A DNA stretch of 64,000 nucleotides, from the NCBI RefSeq assembly GCF_003007785.1, contig NZ_PXOH01000020.1, forward strand, positions 20,092-84,091, given 5' to 3'. The first letter of the stretch is position 1, and each line of letters begins with the position of its first letter. Below are positions 55,417-64,000 of this stretch, piece by piece. Below the pieces are notes generated by a model. It was not told where the DNA came from, did not search any database, and saw only the letters and a list, made by a program, of their open reading frames with translations. A program made the position numbers and the translations under genes. The stretch comes from Aphanothece hegewaldii CCALA 016. Lineage in GTDB: Bacteria; Cyanobacteriota; Cyanobacteriia; Cyanobacteriales; Microcystaceae.

Positions 55417-57723
55417 TTACGATTCCAATGGTAAAATCTGCCCCATAATGGCGGCTGTTTTTTCGGAATGGAGTTTAAGAATTAACACAGACAAGGGAGG
55501 AAGACACAAATCAATAGAATAAGGCCGGCCTTGATAAGACCATTCCTCTGTCCATTTACCACCTAAATTCCCCATATTACTACCACCATATTTACGAGCA
55601 TCACTATTAAAGAGTTCGGTATAAAAACCGGGTTTAGGTACACCGACGCGATAATGACTATGAGGTTGTGGCGTAAAGTTACAAACAACAATTACGAATT
55701 CTTGCCAATCTTTACTCCATCGAATAAAAGCTACAACACTATGACGGTTATCGCTACAATCAATCCATTCAAAGCCAGTGCGTTCAAAATCCTGATTATA
55801 AAGAGCCGGCTGACTCTTGTAAATGGCATTAAGCTCTTTAAAAAATTCTTTTAATTTTTGATGGGGATCATATTGTAATAAATTCCATTCTAAATCAGCC
55901 CAAACATTCCATTCACTCCACTGACCAAACTCCATACTCATAAACATGGTTTTTTTGCCAGGATGGGTAAACATATAGCTAAATAAACAGCGAACATTGG
56001 CGAATTTTTGCCATTCATCCCCAGGCATTTTCCCAATCATATTGCTCTTACCATGAACAATCTCATCATGGGAAAGAGCTAACATATAATTTTCGCTGTG
56101 GTTATACCACATACTAAAGGTGACGTTATTTTGATGGAATTGACGGAACCAAGGGTCCATGCCGAAATAATCTAACATATCGTGCATCCATCCCATGTTC
56201 CATTTCAGGTTAAACCCTAACCCACCGACATAAGTCGGCCAAGAAACCATCGGCCAAGCGGTTGATTCTTCGGCAATAGAAAGAATACCAGGAAAATAAC
56301 TAAAGGCCACACTATTAACTTGACGCAAAAAATCAGCCGCTTCTAAGTTTTCTCGCCCACCATATTGATTAGTAACCCATTCGCCCTCTTTACGGCAATA
56401 ATCTAAATAGAGCATGGAAGCAACCGCATCAACCCTAATCCCATCAATATGATATTTATCGAGCCAAAATAGAACATTAGCGACCAAAAAGTTACGAACT
56501 TCATTGCGCCCGTAGTCAAATACGAGGGTTCCCCATTCTTTGTGTTCTCCTTTACGAGGATCTCCATGTTCATAGAGATGTGTTCCATCAAAAAAGGCTA
56601 AACCGTGTCCATCTTTAGGGAAATGTCCAGGAACCCAGTCAATAAGTACACCGATACCATGTTGATGACATTGATCTACAAAATACATGAAATCTTCGGG
56701 TGTACCAAAGCGAGAAGTAGGGGCATAATATCCCGTTACTTGATATCCCCATGAGCCATCAAAAGGATGCTCACTGACGGGTAAGAGTTCGATATGGGTA
56801 TAACCCATTTCTTTGACGTAGGGGATCAGTTTATGAGCTAATTCATAGTAACTTAAAAATCGAGCATGGGGATTCATTTCAGAAACCATGACTGGATCTG
56901 ATTCACCTTTTAATAATTTGGTTTTTTCCCCAGATGAAGCATGTAGCCATGATCCTAAATGAACTTCATAAACGGATATGGGTTGAGATAAAGGATCACT
57001 ATGACGACGTTTGTCTAACCATTGATGATCGTTCCATTGGTATTTATTAAGATCCGCTACAATTGAGGCTGTTTTTGGGCGAGGTTCTTGTTGAAAACCA
57101 TAGGGATCAGATTTTTCATAAATATGACCTTCCCAGTTTTTGATCTCATATTTATAACTCGTTCCCACGCCTAAATCTGGTATAAATATTTCCCAAACGC
57201 TGTTGTTAAGTTTTCGCATTTGGTGTTCTCGACCGTCCCAGTTGTTAAAATCGCCTAGTACGGATACGTTACGCGCATTGGGAGCCCAAACCGCAAAATT
57301 AACCCCTTGAACACCATTTACTGTAGTTGGGTGCGCCCCTAGTTTTTCATAAATGCGATGGTGGTTTCCTTCACCAAAAAGATGTAAATCAAATTCTGTA
57401 ATTTTATTGGATTTAAAAGCATAGGGATCATAGATAACTCTTTCGGAGTCTCCTTCTTTGAGCCGCAGTTGATAATTAATTAGTTCATTTGTATCAACAA
57501 TGCACTCAAAAAAGTTCGCGTGATGGACTGATTCCATCGGGTATTCTTTCCGTTGTGATGGAACAATCACCCAAGCGGCTTCTATCTTAGGTAGATAAGC
57601 CCTAATGACCCATTTTTCGACTTTTCCATTATCTTCAAGGGGATGAGATCCTAAAACCTCGAAGGGGTCATTATGAAGGTTATAAACGATTTGGTTGACT
57701 TGTTCTGGGGATATCGTGGACAT
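55417..57723 (-). CDS. glgB: 1,4-alpha-glucan branching enzyme
   Basis: 768 residues. GlgB forms alpha-1,6 branches in glycogen. The N-terminal region (1-110) and CBM48 (about 120-215; [22 protein letters not shown]) precede the GH13 barrel (about 250-650). Catalytic residues are visible: Asp in [16 protein letters not shown], Glu in [10 protein letters not shown] and Asp in [20 protein letters not shown]. The C-terminal all-beta domain is complete. ATG start at 57723. It is a single-gene unit, convergent with the secreted-protein gene. Confidence 0.97.
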   Translation of the reverse strand: MSTISPEQVNQIVYNLHNDPFEVLGSHPLEDNGKVEKWVIRAYLPKIEAAWVIVPSQRKEYPMESVHHANFFECIVDTNELINYQLRLKEGDSERVIYDPYAFKSNKITEFDLHLFGEGNHHRIYEKLGAHPTTVNGVQGVNFAVWAPNARNVSVLGDFNNWDGREHQMRKLNNSVWEIFIPDLGVGTSYKYEIKNWEGHIYEKSDPYGFQQEPRPKTASIVADLNKYQWNDHQWLDKRRHSDPLSQPISVYEVHLGSWLHASSGEKTKLLKGESDPVMVSEMNPHARFLSYYELAHKLIPYVKEMGYTHIELLPVSEHPFDGSWGYQVTGYYAPTSRFGTPEDFMYFVDQCHQHGIGVLIDWVPGHFPKDGHGLAFFDGTHLYEHGDPRKGEHKEWGTLVFDYGRNEVRNFLVANVLFWLDKYHIDGIRVDAVASMLYLDYCRKEGEWVTNQYGGRENLEAADFLRQVNSVAFSYFPGILSIAEESTAWPMVSWPTYVGGLGFNLKWNMGWMHDMLDYFGMDPWFRQFHQNNVTFSMWYNHSENYMLALSHDEIVHGKSNMIGKMPGDEWQKFANVRCLFSYMFTHPGKKTMFMSMEFGQWSEWNVWADLEWNLLQYDPHQKLKEFFKELNAIYKSQPALYNQDFERTGFEWIDCSDNRHSVVAFIRWSKDWQEFVIVVCNFTPQPHSHYRVGVPKPGFYTELFNSDARKYGGSNMGNLGGKWTEEWSYQGRPYSIDLCLPPLSVLILKLHSEKTAAIMGQILPLES

Positions 57724-57837
57724 TCAGCTACCCTTGATAAAAAATGATGGCGGCAAACGAGCCACCTTTTAATACTCTTACTACATATTTATATATGTTT
57801 TAAGTTTTTTTAACAGTCTTGGTGTTTAAATTAAAGC

Positions 57838-57863
57838 AAAAAAAGGGCGTAGAAACCACGCCC
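57838..57863 (-). terminator. Strong rho-independent terminator after nrtP
   Basis: On the minus strand GGGCGT-GGTTTCT-ACGCCC forms a perfect 6-bp GC-rich stem followed by seven T. It lies 28 bp beyond the nrtP stop codon. Confidence 0.85.
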
Positions 57864-57891
57864 CAAGCTACATCTATAGAGTTTAAAAGAT

Positions 57892-59400
57892 TTAATTGCT
57901 CATATCTTGGGCCACAGGAACAGGAGGCATCTCGCTATATTCTGGTTCTGTGGTATAATCAGCCGCAAATGAGCCTTGAGGTTCTTTGAGGAAAAAGGCA
58001 CACAAGAAGGCACAAATTAAACCCGCAATACCCATCACAGCGAATAGTGTTCCAGGATTGGTTAAGCTATAAATGGTCAGGAAAACGACTCCACCAAAGT
58101 TACCATAGGCTCCAACGTTACCCGAAATTTGACCGGTAATTTCTTTTTTGATTAAGGGAACAATTCCATAAGTCGCACCGCAACCCGCTTGAGCAAAATA
58201 AGCAGATAACATGGTAGCAGCGATCGCTAAAGGAATTGGCCATGCTTGATTAATACCCGATGCAATGAGGTAAGATATACCTACTCCCCCTGCAATTAGA
58301 GTGAGTGTCCATTTGCGAGAATTAAATTTATCAGAAATTAAGCCACCACTGGGACGAGAAACGAGATTTAAGAAGGGATAAGATGCCGCGATCATTGATG
58401 CAGTAACATGATCTAGTGAGAAGGTATGTTCAAAGAAAGCGGGTAACATGGAAACGGCGGCTAACTCTGAACCAAATGTTACGACATAAGCGTATTCAAG
58501 TAAGGAAACTTGGCGAAATTGATAGCGTTGTGAGGGGGAAAAAACTTTAGATCCGTTGAGCATATCTTTATTAACTTGCCAAGCTTTATAAGTTTGGAAG
58601 GCATAAAGTAAACCCAAGAACACCCAAACCGTAATCATTTGACCTTGTGTAATAAAATGTAATTTAGGTTGGGCTAACCGCCAAGCGAGTAAACCAAGGG
58701 CAAAAATTAAGCCAAAATTCATGATTAGCATTGCCCAAAAGCTTTTCGGGCTGGTGACTTCCATTGCACCATTTTTCTTAGGACGTTTGTACGCTTTTCC
58801 TGGGGGTGTATTGCTAACGCTGTTGTAGTAGATGATGCTATAGCAAGCAGCAATGATCCCCGTTAGTGCGATCGCTAAACGCCAGTTAGACGCACCACCC
58901 GCCATAAATGCGGTTCCCACAGCCAAAGCGGGTAATACAAATTCTGCACCAAAAGCGCCAAAATTACCCCAGCCACCATAAATACCTTGTGCGATACCAA
59001 TATCTTTCGGAGGGAACCATTCAGCCACCATGCGTATTCCTACAACAAAACCCGAACCAACGATCCCCATCAGCAAACGGCTAAAAACCAATTGATTAAA
59101 GTCTTGAGCGAAAGCAGTCGCCAAACAGGGAACAACCGCAAACCCTAAAAGGGCTGTATAGGTAATTCTGGGGCCAAAACGATCTAATAACATCCCAATG
59201 ATAATCCGTGCGGGGATCGTCAGAGCTAAATTACAAATGCCCAGTGTTTTGATTTGTTCGGGAGTGAGACTTAATTCTTTACCGATGGTTGTCGCAAAGG
59301 GTGCGAAATTAAACCAACAGACAAAAGTTAGGAAAAAAGCAAACCAGGTGAGGTGTAGAATTTTGAATCTACCCCGCAAAGACCACATTTGGGTTAACAT
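57892..59400 (-). CDS. nrtP: Nitrate/nitrite permease, NNP family (NrtP)
   Basis: 502 residues and about 12 membrane helices of the major facilitator superfamily. The N-terminus MLTQMWSLRGRFKILHLTWFAFFLTFVCWFNFAPF is close to marine cyanobacterial NrtP. The nitrate signature regions are intact (GIVGSGFVVGIRMVAEWFPPKDIGIAQGIYGGWGNFGA and the second GNVGAYGNFGGVVFLTIY). ATG 59400 with AAGGAT ribosome site is preferred over an in-frame TTG nine bases upstream. Encoded alone, with a long (589-bp) upstream region and a strong terminator. Confidence 0.94.
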   Translation of the reverse strand: MLTQMWSLRGRFKILHLTWFAFFLTFVCWFNFAPFATTIGKELSLTPEQIKTLGICNLALTIPARIIIGMLLDRFGPRITYTALLGFAVVPCLATAFAQDFNQLVFSRLLMGIVGSGFVVGIRMVAEWFPPKDIGIAQGIYGGWGNFGAFGAEFVLPALAVGTAFMAGGASNWRLAIALTGIIAACYSIIYYNSVSNTPPGKAYKRPKKNGAMEVTSPKSFWAMLIMNFGLIFALGLLAWRLAQPKLHFITQGQMITVWVFLGLLYAFQTYKAWQVNKDMLNGSKVFSPSQRYQFRQVSLLEYAYVVTFGSELAAVSMLPAFFEHTFSLDHVTASMIAASYPFLNLVSRPSGGLISDKFNSRKWTLTLIAGGVGISYLIASGINQAWPIPLAIAATMLSAYFAQAGCGATYGIVPLIKKEITGQISGNVGAYGNFGGVVFLTIYSLTNPGTLFAVMGIAGLICAFLCAFFLKEPQGSFAADYTTEPEYSEMPPVPVAQDMSN

Positions 59401-59989
59401 TATTGGCAATCCTTTTAAGTTAGAATAAGCGTTTGTTTTTTGCGTTCCTTAATGAAAATTGATTCTGAAATTTGATTCAGCTAATTTTTCTTGCACCCTT
59501 TGTAGGTAAAGTCTTTCTCATCAAGACTTTGCTATTTTAATCAGTTATTATCCATAAACTCTTGATTGATCTTGACATAGAGTTTAAGTTTTAGAAAGTT
59601 AATTTTTATACAAACAAGATAAATTAACTTTAGTAAACTGATCTAGATGCAAAAGGTAAAAAATAAGTCTGTGAGTAACAGGCTACTTTTTTGATTTGCA
59701 TATTTACAAATTCGCTTTTTTCCTTCTCGTATTTTGTATATTTAGCTACCATTTATCGGTTTTAATGTGTAGTTTGCATATCCAAAATTCTTTGATTGCA
59801 TTATTGAGCTTTTAGTCAATGATAAAACCTAAAAACATAGATATTTGTATATAAAAATTTTTAGACTGGTTTGATAGTCTGTTGACCGTAACCACCGCCG
59901 AGGGTTTCTATAATAATCTATCTTGCGAACAATCCTTTAATCAGATTTTTTCTTTCAAAATCAAATTAAATATTTATTGCCATTAGCTT
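59401..59989. other. 589-bp intergenic region between divergent nrtP and the decarboxylase-like gene
   Basis: Very AT-rich. It holds an NtcA box at 59736-59749 and must contain both promoters. I see no convincing coding sequence or repeat. Confidence 0.7.
59736..59749 (+). promoter_or_regulatory. NtcA-binding site (GTA-N8-TAC) with -10 box
   Basis: GTATATTTAGCTAC fits the NtcA consensus exactly. On the plus strand TAGTTT (TAN3T) lies 20 nt downstream at 59770-59775, the spacing of NtcA-activated promoters. On the minus strand no good -10 follows at the usual distance. It therefore best fits the decarboxylase-like gene at 59990, about 215 bp downstream of the -10; nrtP, 336 bp to the left, may also be controlled by it. 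Confidence 0.55.
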
Positions 59990-60637
59990 ATGACCTATCC
60001 CTCTACACCTTGGCATCTTAAAGGTAAAGCTTTAATGAATCTCCATTGGGTTAGCTTAGAAGAGTCTTGTCTTGTTATTCCCCCAGAATTAACCATTATT
60101 CCGATTTTACCTGGTAAAACAATAGGTGGTGTTTATCTAGCTTCCTATCAAGCTGGCTCTATATTAGAATACAATGAATTAATTGTTGTCCCTGCTTTAG
60201 TTCGCTATCATCAGCATATCGGTTTTTGGATTTCTCATATCTATGTAGATAATGAAGATTCAATGAGAGGAGGACGAGAAATCTGGGGATTACCGAAAGA
60301 AATTGCTGATTTTAAATGGACAAATTCAGAAGTGCTGGTTACTCAACAAAAACGCTCACTTTGTCATTTTTCGTTTCAGTCGGAATGGCTAAATTTGATG
60401 AATGGATGGCAACCCAAGTTACAGGGAATTTGTTTAAGTCGCTTGGAAAATCAATTACTCTCTTTTAATAGCCATTTTCAAACAAAATTTAGTTTAATCA
60501 AGGGAAAACTAAATATTACTCAAGAAAGTCCATTTTTCTCTCTAAATTTGGCACAAGGTTTTTTGTCTTTTAGCTTAGATGATTTAGAACTAAAGATCAA
60601 TGCTCCCAGACAAATTCATGATTTTAGTATTCTTTGA
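59990..60637 (+). CDS. Acetoacetate decarboxylase-family protein
   Basis: 215 residues with the ADC fold. The segment GREIWGLPKEIADFKW (about 94-109) aligns with the active-site region of acetoacetate decarboxylase (FPKK, with the Schiff-base lysine). The Lys in GLPKE is kept, but the second Lys is Glu, so the pKa-lowering pair is altered. Family members include decarboxylases, aldolase-like and unknown enzymes, and the role here is unclear. ATG start. The NtcA site upstream suggests nitrogen-dependent expression. Confidence 0.85.
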   Translation: MTYPSTPWHLKGKALMNLHWVSLEESCLVIPPELTIIPILPGKTIGGVYLASYQAGSILEYNELIVVPALVRYHQHIGFWISHIYVDNEDSMRGGREIWGLPKEIADFKWTNSEVLVTQQKRSLCHFSFQSEWLNLMNGWQPKLQGICLSRLENQLLSFNSHFQTKFSLIKGKLNITQESPFFSLNLAQGFLSFSLDDLELKINAPRQIHDFSIL

Positions 60638-60756
60638 TACTTTATTTTTTTAATGACAAATTGGCTTTTCTATCTAAAGTATGAAGAAATGTAAAGAAAC
60701 TATGGGCTATATTAAAAATCAAATAACTTCACTCACACTTAGCTTGGAGATTTATC

Positions 60757-60957
60757 ATGGAAAGCAAACAACCTACAGATTATTACGAACAGCAAGCACA
60801 ACGCAAGTATGGTGAATTTGCTACTAAGTTTCAATTCGGATCTAATCCTTCTGCCGAGATTTGGAATGGTCGGTTAGCAATGGTTGGATTTTTACTTGCT
60901 ATACTCATTGAAGTATTTACCGGACAAGGTGTTTTAAGCTGGTTAGGTCTCTACTAA
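60757..60957 (+). CDS. High-light-inducible protein (Hlip/Scp)
   Basis: 66 residues. One transmembrane chlorophyll-binding helix with the motif AEIWNGRLAMVGFLLAILIEV (about 33-53) keeps the Glu, Asn-Gly-Arg and Met-x-Gly-Phe residues of the LHC motif. The N-terminus (QRKYGEFATKFQFGS) is stroma- or cytoplasm-facing. Hlips bind chlorophyll and carotenoid in thylakoids and protect photosystem II assembly under high light. ATG start with GGAG ribosome site. It stands alone, 119 bp after the decarboxylase-like gene. Confidence 0.93.
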   Translation: MESKQPTDYYEQQAQRKYGEFATKFQFGSNPSAEIWNGRLAMVGFLLAILIEVFTGQGVLSWLGLY

Positions 60958-61378
60958 AATAGTAAAATGAATCCCATTTTATTGTAGGTATTTGGTTTAA
61001 AAATCCTTTTATTCAAAGGGTTTGGAGACCAAAATCCTACATTATTTTGGGATTATAGATGTGGTTTGCGTTGCCAAATTAAATGATTATTTACTGTTAA
61101 TATAGCTATTTAATGAGGATAAACAATAAGATTATCTATTTTCTTAAAAATGATAGCATTACCCGAAATTGTCTAAAAAATAGTTGTTTTTCACCAATAA
61201 TAAATAGTTAATATTTAGTCAAAATTAATGGTATTTATTTTTTTACAAATAGAACATATATAATGTGATTAAATTATTTTTAGTTGGATTTTAGAGTAAT
61301 ATTACTAACTCTTTGAATGGCGTTATCGAAATTTATGTAAAATTCGGTTATATAGAACTTTCTTTAATTACAAAAATA
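60958..61378. other. 421-bp AT-rich intergenic region
   Basis: Contains a degraded copy of the dispersed repeat (TTGTAGGTATTTGG near 60980 and GGTTTGGAGACCAAAATCCTACA near 61020-61043) just after the hli gene. The remainder is AT-rich with no coding sequence I can support. Confidence 0.6.
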
Positions 61379-61808
61379 TCAGCTAATTTCAAACCATAGA
61401 GACTTAAAATTCCCGCATATGGATGGAGAAAAATAGTTAGCAATCGTTAGAAAACCTATAGCAATTTCTTCGAGTATTTTATTAATTTCTTGGGCTAATT
61501 GAATAAACTTATGTTGAACAATTTTTGCCTCTGTAAATAAATTACTCTCTTTTTCAATTAAAATATTTGTCGCTACACTTGTTCCCATTTTCACGACTTT
61601 GATGTGTTCGGCGAAAATCGGTTCATTTGTATTAATTACTAAAATATCTCGTATTCCTTGGTTGACTGCATCCCGATAACATTCGGCGTTTTCAAAAAAG
61701 AAGTTTGTTAAAGATAACCCATTGTTGGTTCGGTAGGGCTACGATGAAGAATTGAGTATCTTTTGAAAATCGATCTACAATAATGTAATCATCGGATACA
61801 GCTACCAT
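61379..61808 (-). pseudogene. Frameshifted remnant of a 5-oxoprolinase / hydantoinase A N-terminus
   Basis: From an ATG at 61808 the frame reads ...DYIIVDRF...IVALPNQQWVIFNKLLF and stops. In the next frame, read through the same T-run, ENAECYRDAVNQGIRDILVIN continues to HIKVVKMGTSVATNILIEKE. Removing one T from the run of six joins them as NKLLFENAECYRDAVNQG, which closely resembles 5-oxoprolinase (hydantoinase A family). After ATNILIEKE the similarity is lost and the frame ends at 61379. The GGTFTD nucleotide motif is not preserved. The full enzyme has about 1200 residues, so this is a small decayed piece. Confidence 0.6.
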
Positions 61809-61881
61809 ATCCGTAAACGTACCACTGATAGTTGCAACAAAGATTACTATAAAAGAAAGACTAGCGATCGGAACAATTTTT

Positions 61882-63408
61882 ATGAGCGAGTTGCAAGCTT
61901 CCATAGCCCAGTACTACCATGAAAGAACTAAATATGACCCTCAAACGATCGCATCAAAAAACCGAGCGTTAGACTGGGAAAATCAGCCAAGCCCTTTTAA
62001 AGAATACAAATTTGGTAATACATTTGATCTAAAACCCTATTTATCTAGTCAGATTTCCTCATCAGATGAACCCAATCTTAAAACGGGAAAACGATTATCG
62101 CAACTACTGGCTTATAGTTATGGTTTAACGGCGAAAGTTCCAACAATGGGAACACCTCTTTATCTACGGGCTGCCCCTTCAGCCGGAGGGTTATATCCAG
62201 CAGAACTTTATTTAATCTCTCGTGGAACTCCTTTTCTTCCCCCTGGACTGTATAATTATCAGCCTCAAAGCCATTCTCTGATTCATTTTTGGGAAAGTGA
62301 GGTATGGTCAAATTTACAAACGGCTTGTTTTTGGCATTCTGCATTAGAAAATACGCAACTCGCCTTAGTAACAACCGCTATTTTTTATCGTTCAGCTTGG
62401 CGGTATGAAGATCGCGCTTATCGTCGTATCTTTTTAGATACGGGTCATTTATTGGGTAATATTGAATTAGCGAGTGCAATTACCGATTATCGACCTCATC
62501 TAATTGGTGGTTTTTTAGATCAAGCCCTCAACGATTTATTTTATCTTGATTGGCAAGTCGAAAGCGTTATTACTGTTATTCCATTAGCCGATTTATTAGA
62601 TATTAAACAACATCTATCACCAGGAATTACCGCTTTACCATCTGGTACTCAACGCAGTTATCCAAAACTTCCTGATGGCGACTTACTGACTTATTTTCAT
62701 CAAGCTACAGAGATTCATACTTCTGAAAGTTATCCAAAAAATGAAGCCAAAACCGACGAGACAGAAGATAAATATAATTTTCCGTTTTGTTTAAAAGTTT
62801 CAACACAAATGTATCCGATTAATTGGGGAGATAAATTATCGGGTTTAGAAACAACTATTTTAAAAAGACGTTCAACACGTGCTTATAGTGGTGGAGAATT
62901 AAGCTTAGATGAGTTGAAAGCATTACTAAACTTTACCTATCAATCACAAAATTATATTGAGCAAAATCTTGATCCTGCGCCAGATTATTTTGATTTAGAT
63001 TTATTACAAACCTTTATCGCGGTTTCTTCTGTATCGGGTTTAGAAGAAGGGTGTTATTATTACGCGCCCAAAGCCCAAGAATTAAGACAAATTCGTTTTA
63101 AGAATTTTCGTCGTGAATTACATTATTTGTGTTTGGGACAAGAATTAGGACGTGATGCCGCCGCCGTTGTGTTTCATACTGCTGATCTCGAAAAAGCGGT
63201 GAATAAATATGGCGATCGCGCTTATCGTTATCTTCATATGGATGCTGGACATTTAGGACAACGTTTAAATTTAGCGGCAATTTATTTAGATCTCGGCGTT
63301 AGTGGAATTGGTGGCTTTTTTGATAATCAAGTCAATGAAGTTTTAGGAATTCCCACAGACGAAGCCGTCATTTATATTACCACTTTAGGAAGACCGAGAA
63401 ACAACTAA
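61882..63408 (+). CDS. SagB/ThcOx-type dehydrogenase with two nitroreductase domains
   Basis: 508 residues. The N-terminal domain (about 70-260) carries the SagB signature LYLRAAPSAGGLYPAELYLISRG. The C-terminal domain (about 320-505) has the FMN-binding segment KRRSTRAYSGGELSLDELKALL, then RDAAAVVFHTADLEKAVNKYGDRAYRYLHMDAGHLGQRLNL and IGGFFDNQVNEVLGI. SagB-type enzymes oxidise azoline rings in peptide natural products, but this double-domain form is widespread in cyanobacteria without cyclodehydratase genes and its substrate is unknown. No such partner is in the window. ATG start at 61882. Confidence 0.9.
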   Translation: MSELQASIAQYYHERTKYDPQTIASKNRALDWENQPSPFKEYKFGNTFDLKPYLSSQISSSDEPNLKTGKRLSQLLAYSYGLTAKVPTMGTPLYLRAAPSAGGLYPAELYLISRGTPFLPPGLYNYQPQSHSLIHFWESEVWSNLQTACFWHSALENTQLALVTTAIFYRSAWRYEDRAYRRIFLDTGHLLGNIELASAITDYRPHLIGGFLDQALNDLFYLDWQVESVITVIPLADLLDIKQHLSPGITALPSGTQRSYPKLPDGDLLTYFHQATEIHTSESYPKNEAKTDETEDKYNFPFCLKVSTQMYPINWGDKLSGLETTILKRRSTRAYSGGELSLDELKALLNFTYQSQNYIEQNLDPAPDYFDLDLLQTFIAVSSVSGLEEGCYYYAPKAQELRQIRFKNFRRELHYLCLGQELGRDAAAVVFHTADLEKAVNKYGDRAYRYLHMDAGHLGQRLNLAAIYLDLGVSGIGGFFDNQVNEVLGIPTDEAVIYITTLGRPRNN

Positions 63409-63477
63409 AATTATTTATGGCTGGTGAGTTCAGCCGTTAGATTGCCTTCATAGTGGGTAATAATTGTTAAAGATGCT

Positions 63478-63930
63478 ATGTTTTTGTGTTTAATTAGCAT
63501 TACTGGATTTAAAATCATAATTTTGGACGCACAACGACTCGTAGTTAGGCAGTTTTACGAAGAGAACCATGTGAATTTGTACAGGGCTCTTGTGTATGGA
63601 AAATGCAAAAATTTGGTTCCAAAGTATCAGCGAATTGCAAGTCTTCAATTGTTGAAACGCTCCGTCAGTGTAGGTTTTGATTGTGTAGCAATCGAGAGAA
63701 TCAAGCAGAGTGTCCCTCAATCTGTTTCAAATGCTTTTGATCGTCACTTCTGGTATTCTCAGTGGACTCTTACTCAACTATTTCTGATAAAAATTCCTAT
63801 TAATGGGCAAAATACCTTTTTTTTGTTCATTTTAGGGTTTGGTGATGATGGTTGGGATAATGATGCTAACTTTATCGAAGTGTTTGACGAACAAGGTGAA
63901 TTTATTGGTGCATCCTATTTGTTTAAGTAG
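63478..63930 (+). CDS. Unknown protein
   Basis: 150 residues: an N-terminal hydrophobic stretch (MFLCLISITGFKIIILDAQ), a basic centre (YGKCKNLVPKYQRIASLQLLKRSVSV) and a hydrophobic LFLIKIPIN...FFLFILGFGDDGWDND segment before the tail EVFDEQGEFIGASYLFK. I do not recognise the family. The true start is uncertain, because the first residues look unusual for a start and an internal ATG is not obvious. The next gene's stop is 1 base away on the other strand. Confidence 0.5.
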   Translation: MFLCLISITGFKIIILDAQRLVVRQFYEENHVNLYRALVYGKCKNLVPKYQRIASLQLLKRSVSVGFDCVAIERIKQSVPQSVSNAFDRHFWYSQWTLTQLFLIKIPINGQNTFFLFILGFGDDGWDNDANFIEVFDEQGEFIGASYLFK

Positions 63931-63999
63931 CTATGTAAAATTAATTGTATATTTTTCTCCAAAATATTTGAGAATGTTTTCCACAGCTTCCACTAAAGT
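63931..63999 (-). CDS. C-terminal end of a leftward gene, partial
   Basis: A frame open to the window edge encodes TLVEAVENILKYFGEKYTIN and ends FT before a TAG at 63933-63931. It looks like a protein C-terminus. The family cannot be told from 22 residues. It is convergent with, and immediately adjacent to, the preceding gene's stop. Confidence 0.4.
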   Translation of the reverse strand, partial: TLVEAVENILKYFGEKYTINFT

Positions 64000-64000
64000 T

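Overview
The window is chromosomal DNA from a cyanobacterium. The evidence is AT-rich sequence sprinkled with the HIP1 octamer GCGATCGC, a high-light-inducible protein, glutamine synthetase type III (glnN), an NNP-type nitrate permease (nrtP), the arginine dihydrolase ArgZ/AgrE, and many small proteins and DUF families that are mainly cyanobacterial. The set suggests a unicellular freshwater-to-marine lineage; the genus cannot be fixed from the sequence. No rRNA, tRNA, CRISPR array or prophage was found. Genes are mostly single or in short operons on both strands.

Layout. 1-2.7 kb: META-domain protein, ribosomal L25 and purA (TTG start), all leftward. 2.9-6.4 kb: a 1138-aa RTX/PKD surface protein with a decapeptide-repeat block. 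6.5-6.8 kb: a non-coding minisatellite framed by inverted repeats. 6.9-9.0 kb: argZ. 9.3-13.6 kb: a three-repeat acidic peptide, a cysteine-less rhodanese, DUF4385, an FkbM methyltransferase, larE and rsmH. 13.7-18.5 kb: DUF4168, ureE, an Xaa-Pro aminopeptidase, several small unknowns and a FemAB-like protein. 18.5-27.6 kb: EamA exporter with an Ada-like regulator, USP proteins, rnd, DUF58, aroC, mazG, lepB. 27.7-33.1 kb: CHAT-TPR protein overlapping cobL tail to tail, cobH, and an MBL-fold protein. 34.3-36.3 kb: OmpR regulator with a TnpB element inserted directly before its start. 36.4-41 kb: three-gene signalling unit (PAS-REC, GAF-PAS-PAS histidine kinase, CheR-PAS). 41-48 kb: lysS with KTSC tail, Tat-exported aldo/keto reductase, pentapeptide protein with an inserted SUKH domain, second EamA exporter, DUF1823. 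48.4-52.1 kb: CBS-tRNA nucleotidyltransferase whose start overlaps a DUF29 gene, a second TnpB element and a broken ribbon-helix-helix gene. 52.1-60.6 kb: glnN, a secreted unknown, glgB, nrtP and an acetoacetate-decarboxylase-like gene with a perfect NtcA site between the last two. 60.7-64 kb: hli, a frameshifted 5-oxoprolinase remnant, a SagB-type dehydrogenase and two unknowns.

Functionally, nitrogen handling recurs: nitrate uptake (nrtP), ammonium assimilation (glnN), arginine breakdown (argZ) and urease maturation (ureE), though these are scattered and not one operon. The most unusual items are the decapeptide-repeat RTX protein, the TnpB element abutting a response regulator, the DUF29/tRNA-nucleotidyltransferase junction, the SUKH-pentapeptide chimera, the triple-palindrome intergenic elements, and the three-repeat small peptide. 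No complete new multi-gene system can be claimed from sequence alone.
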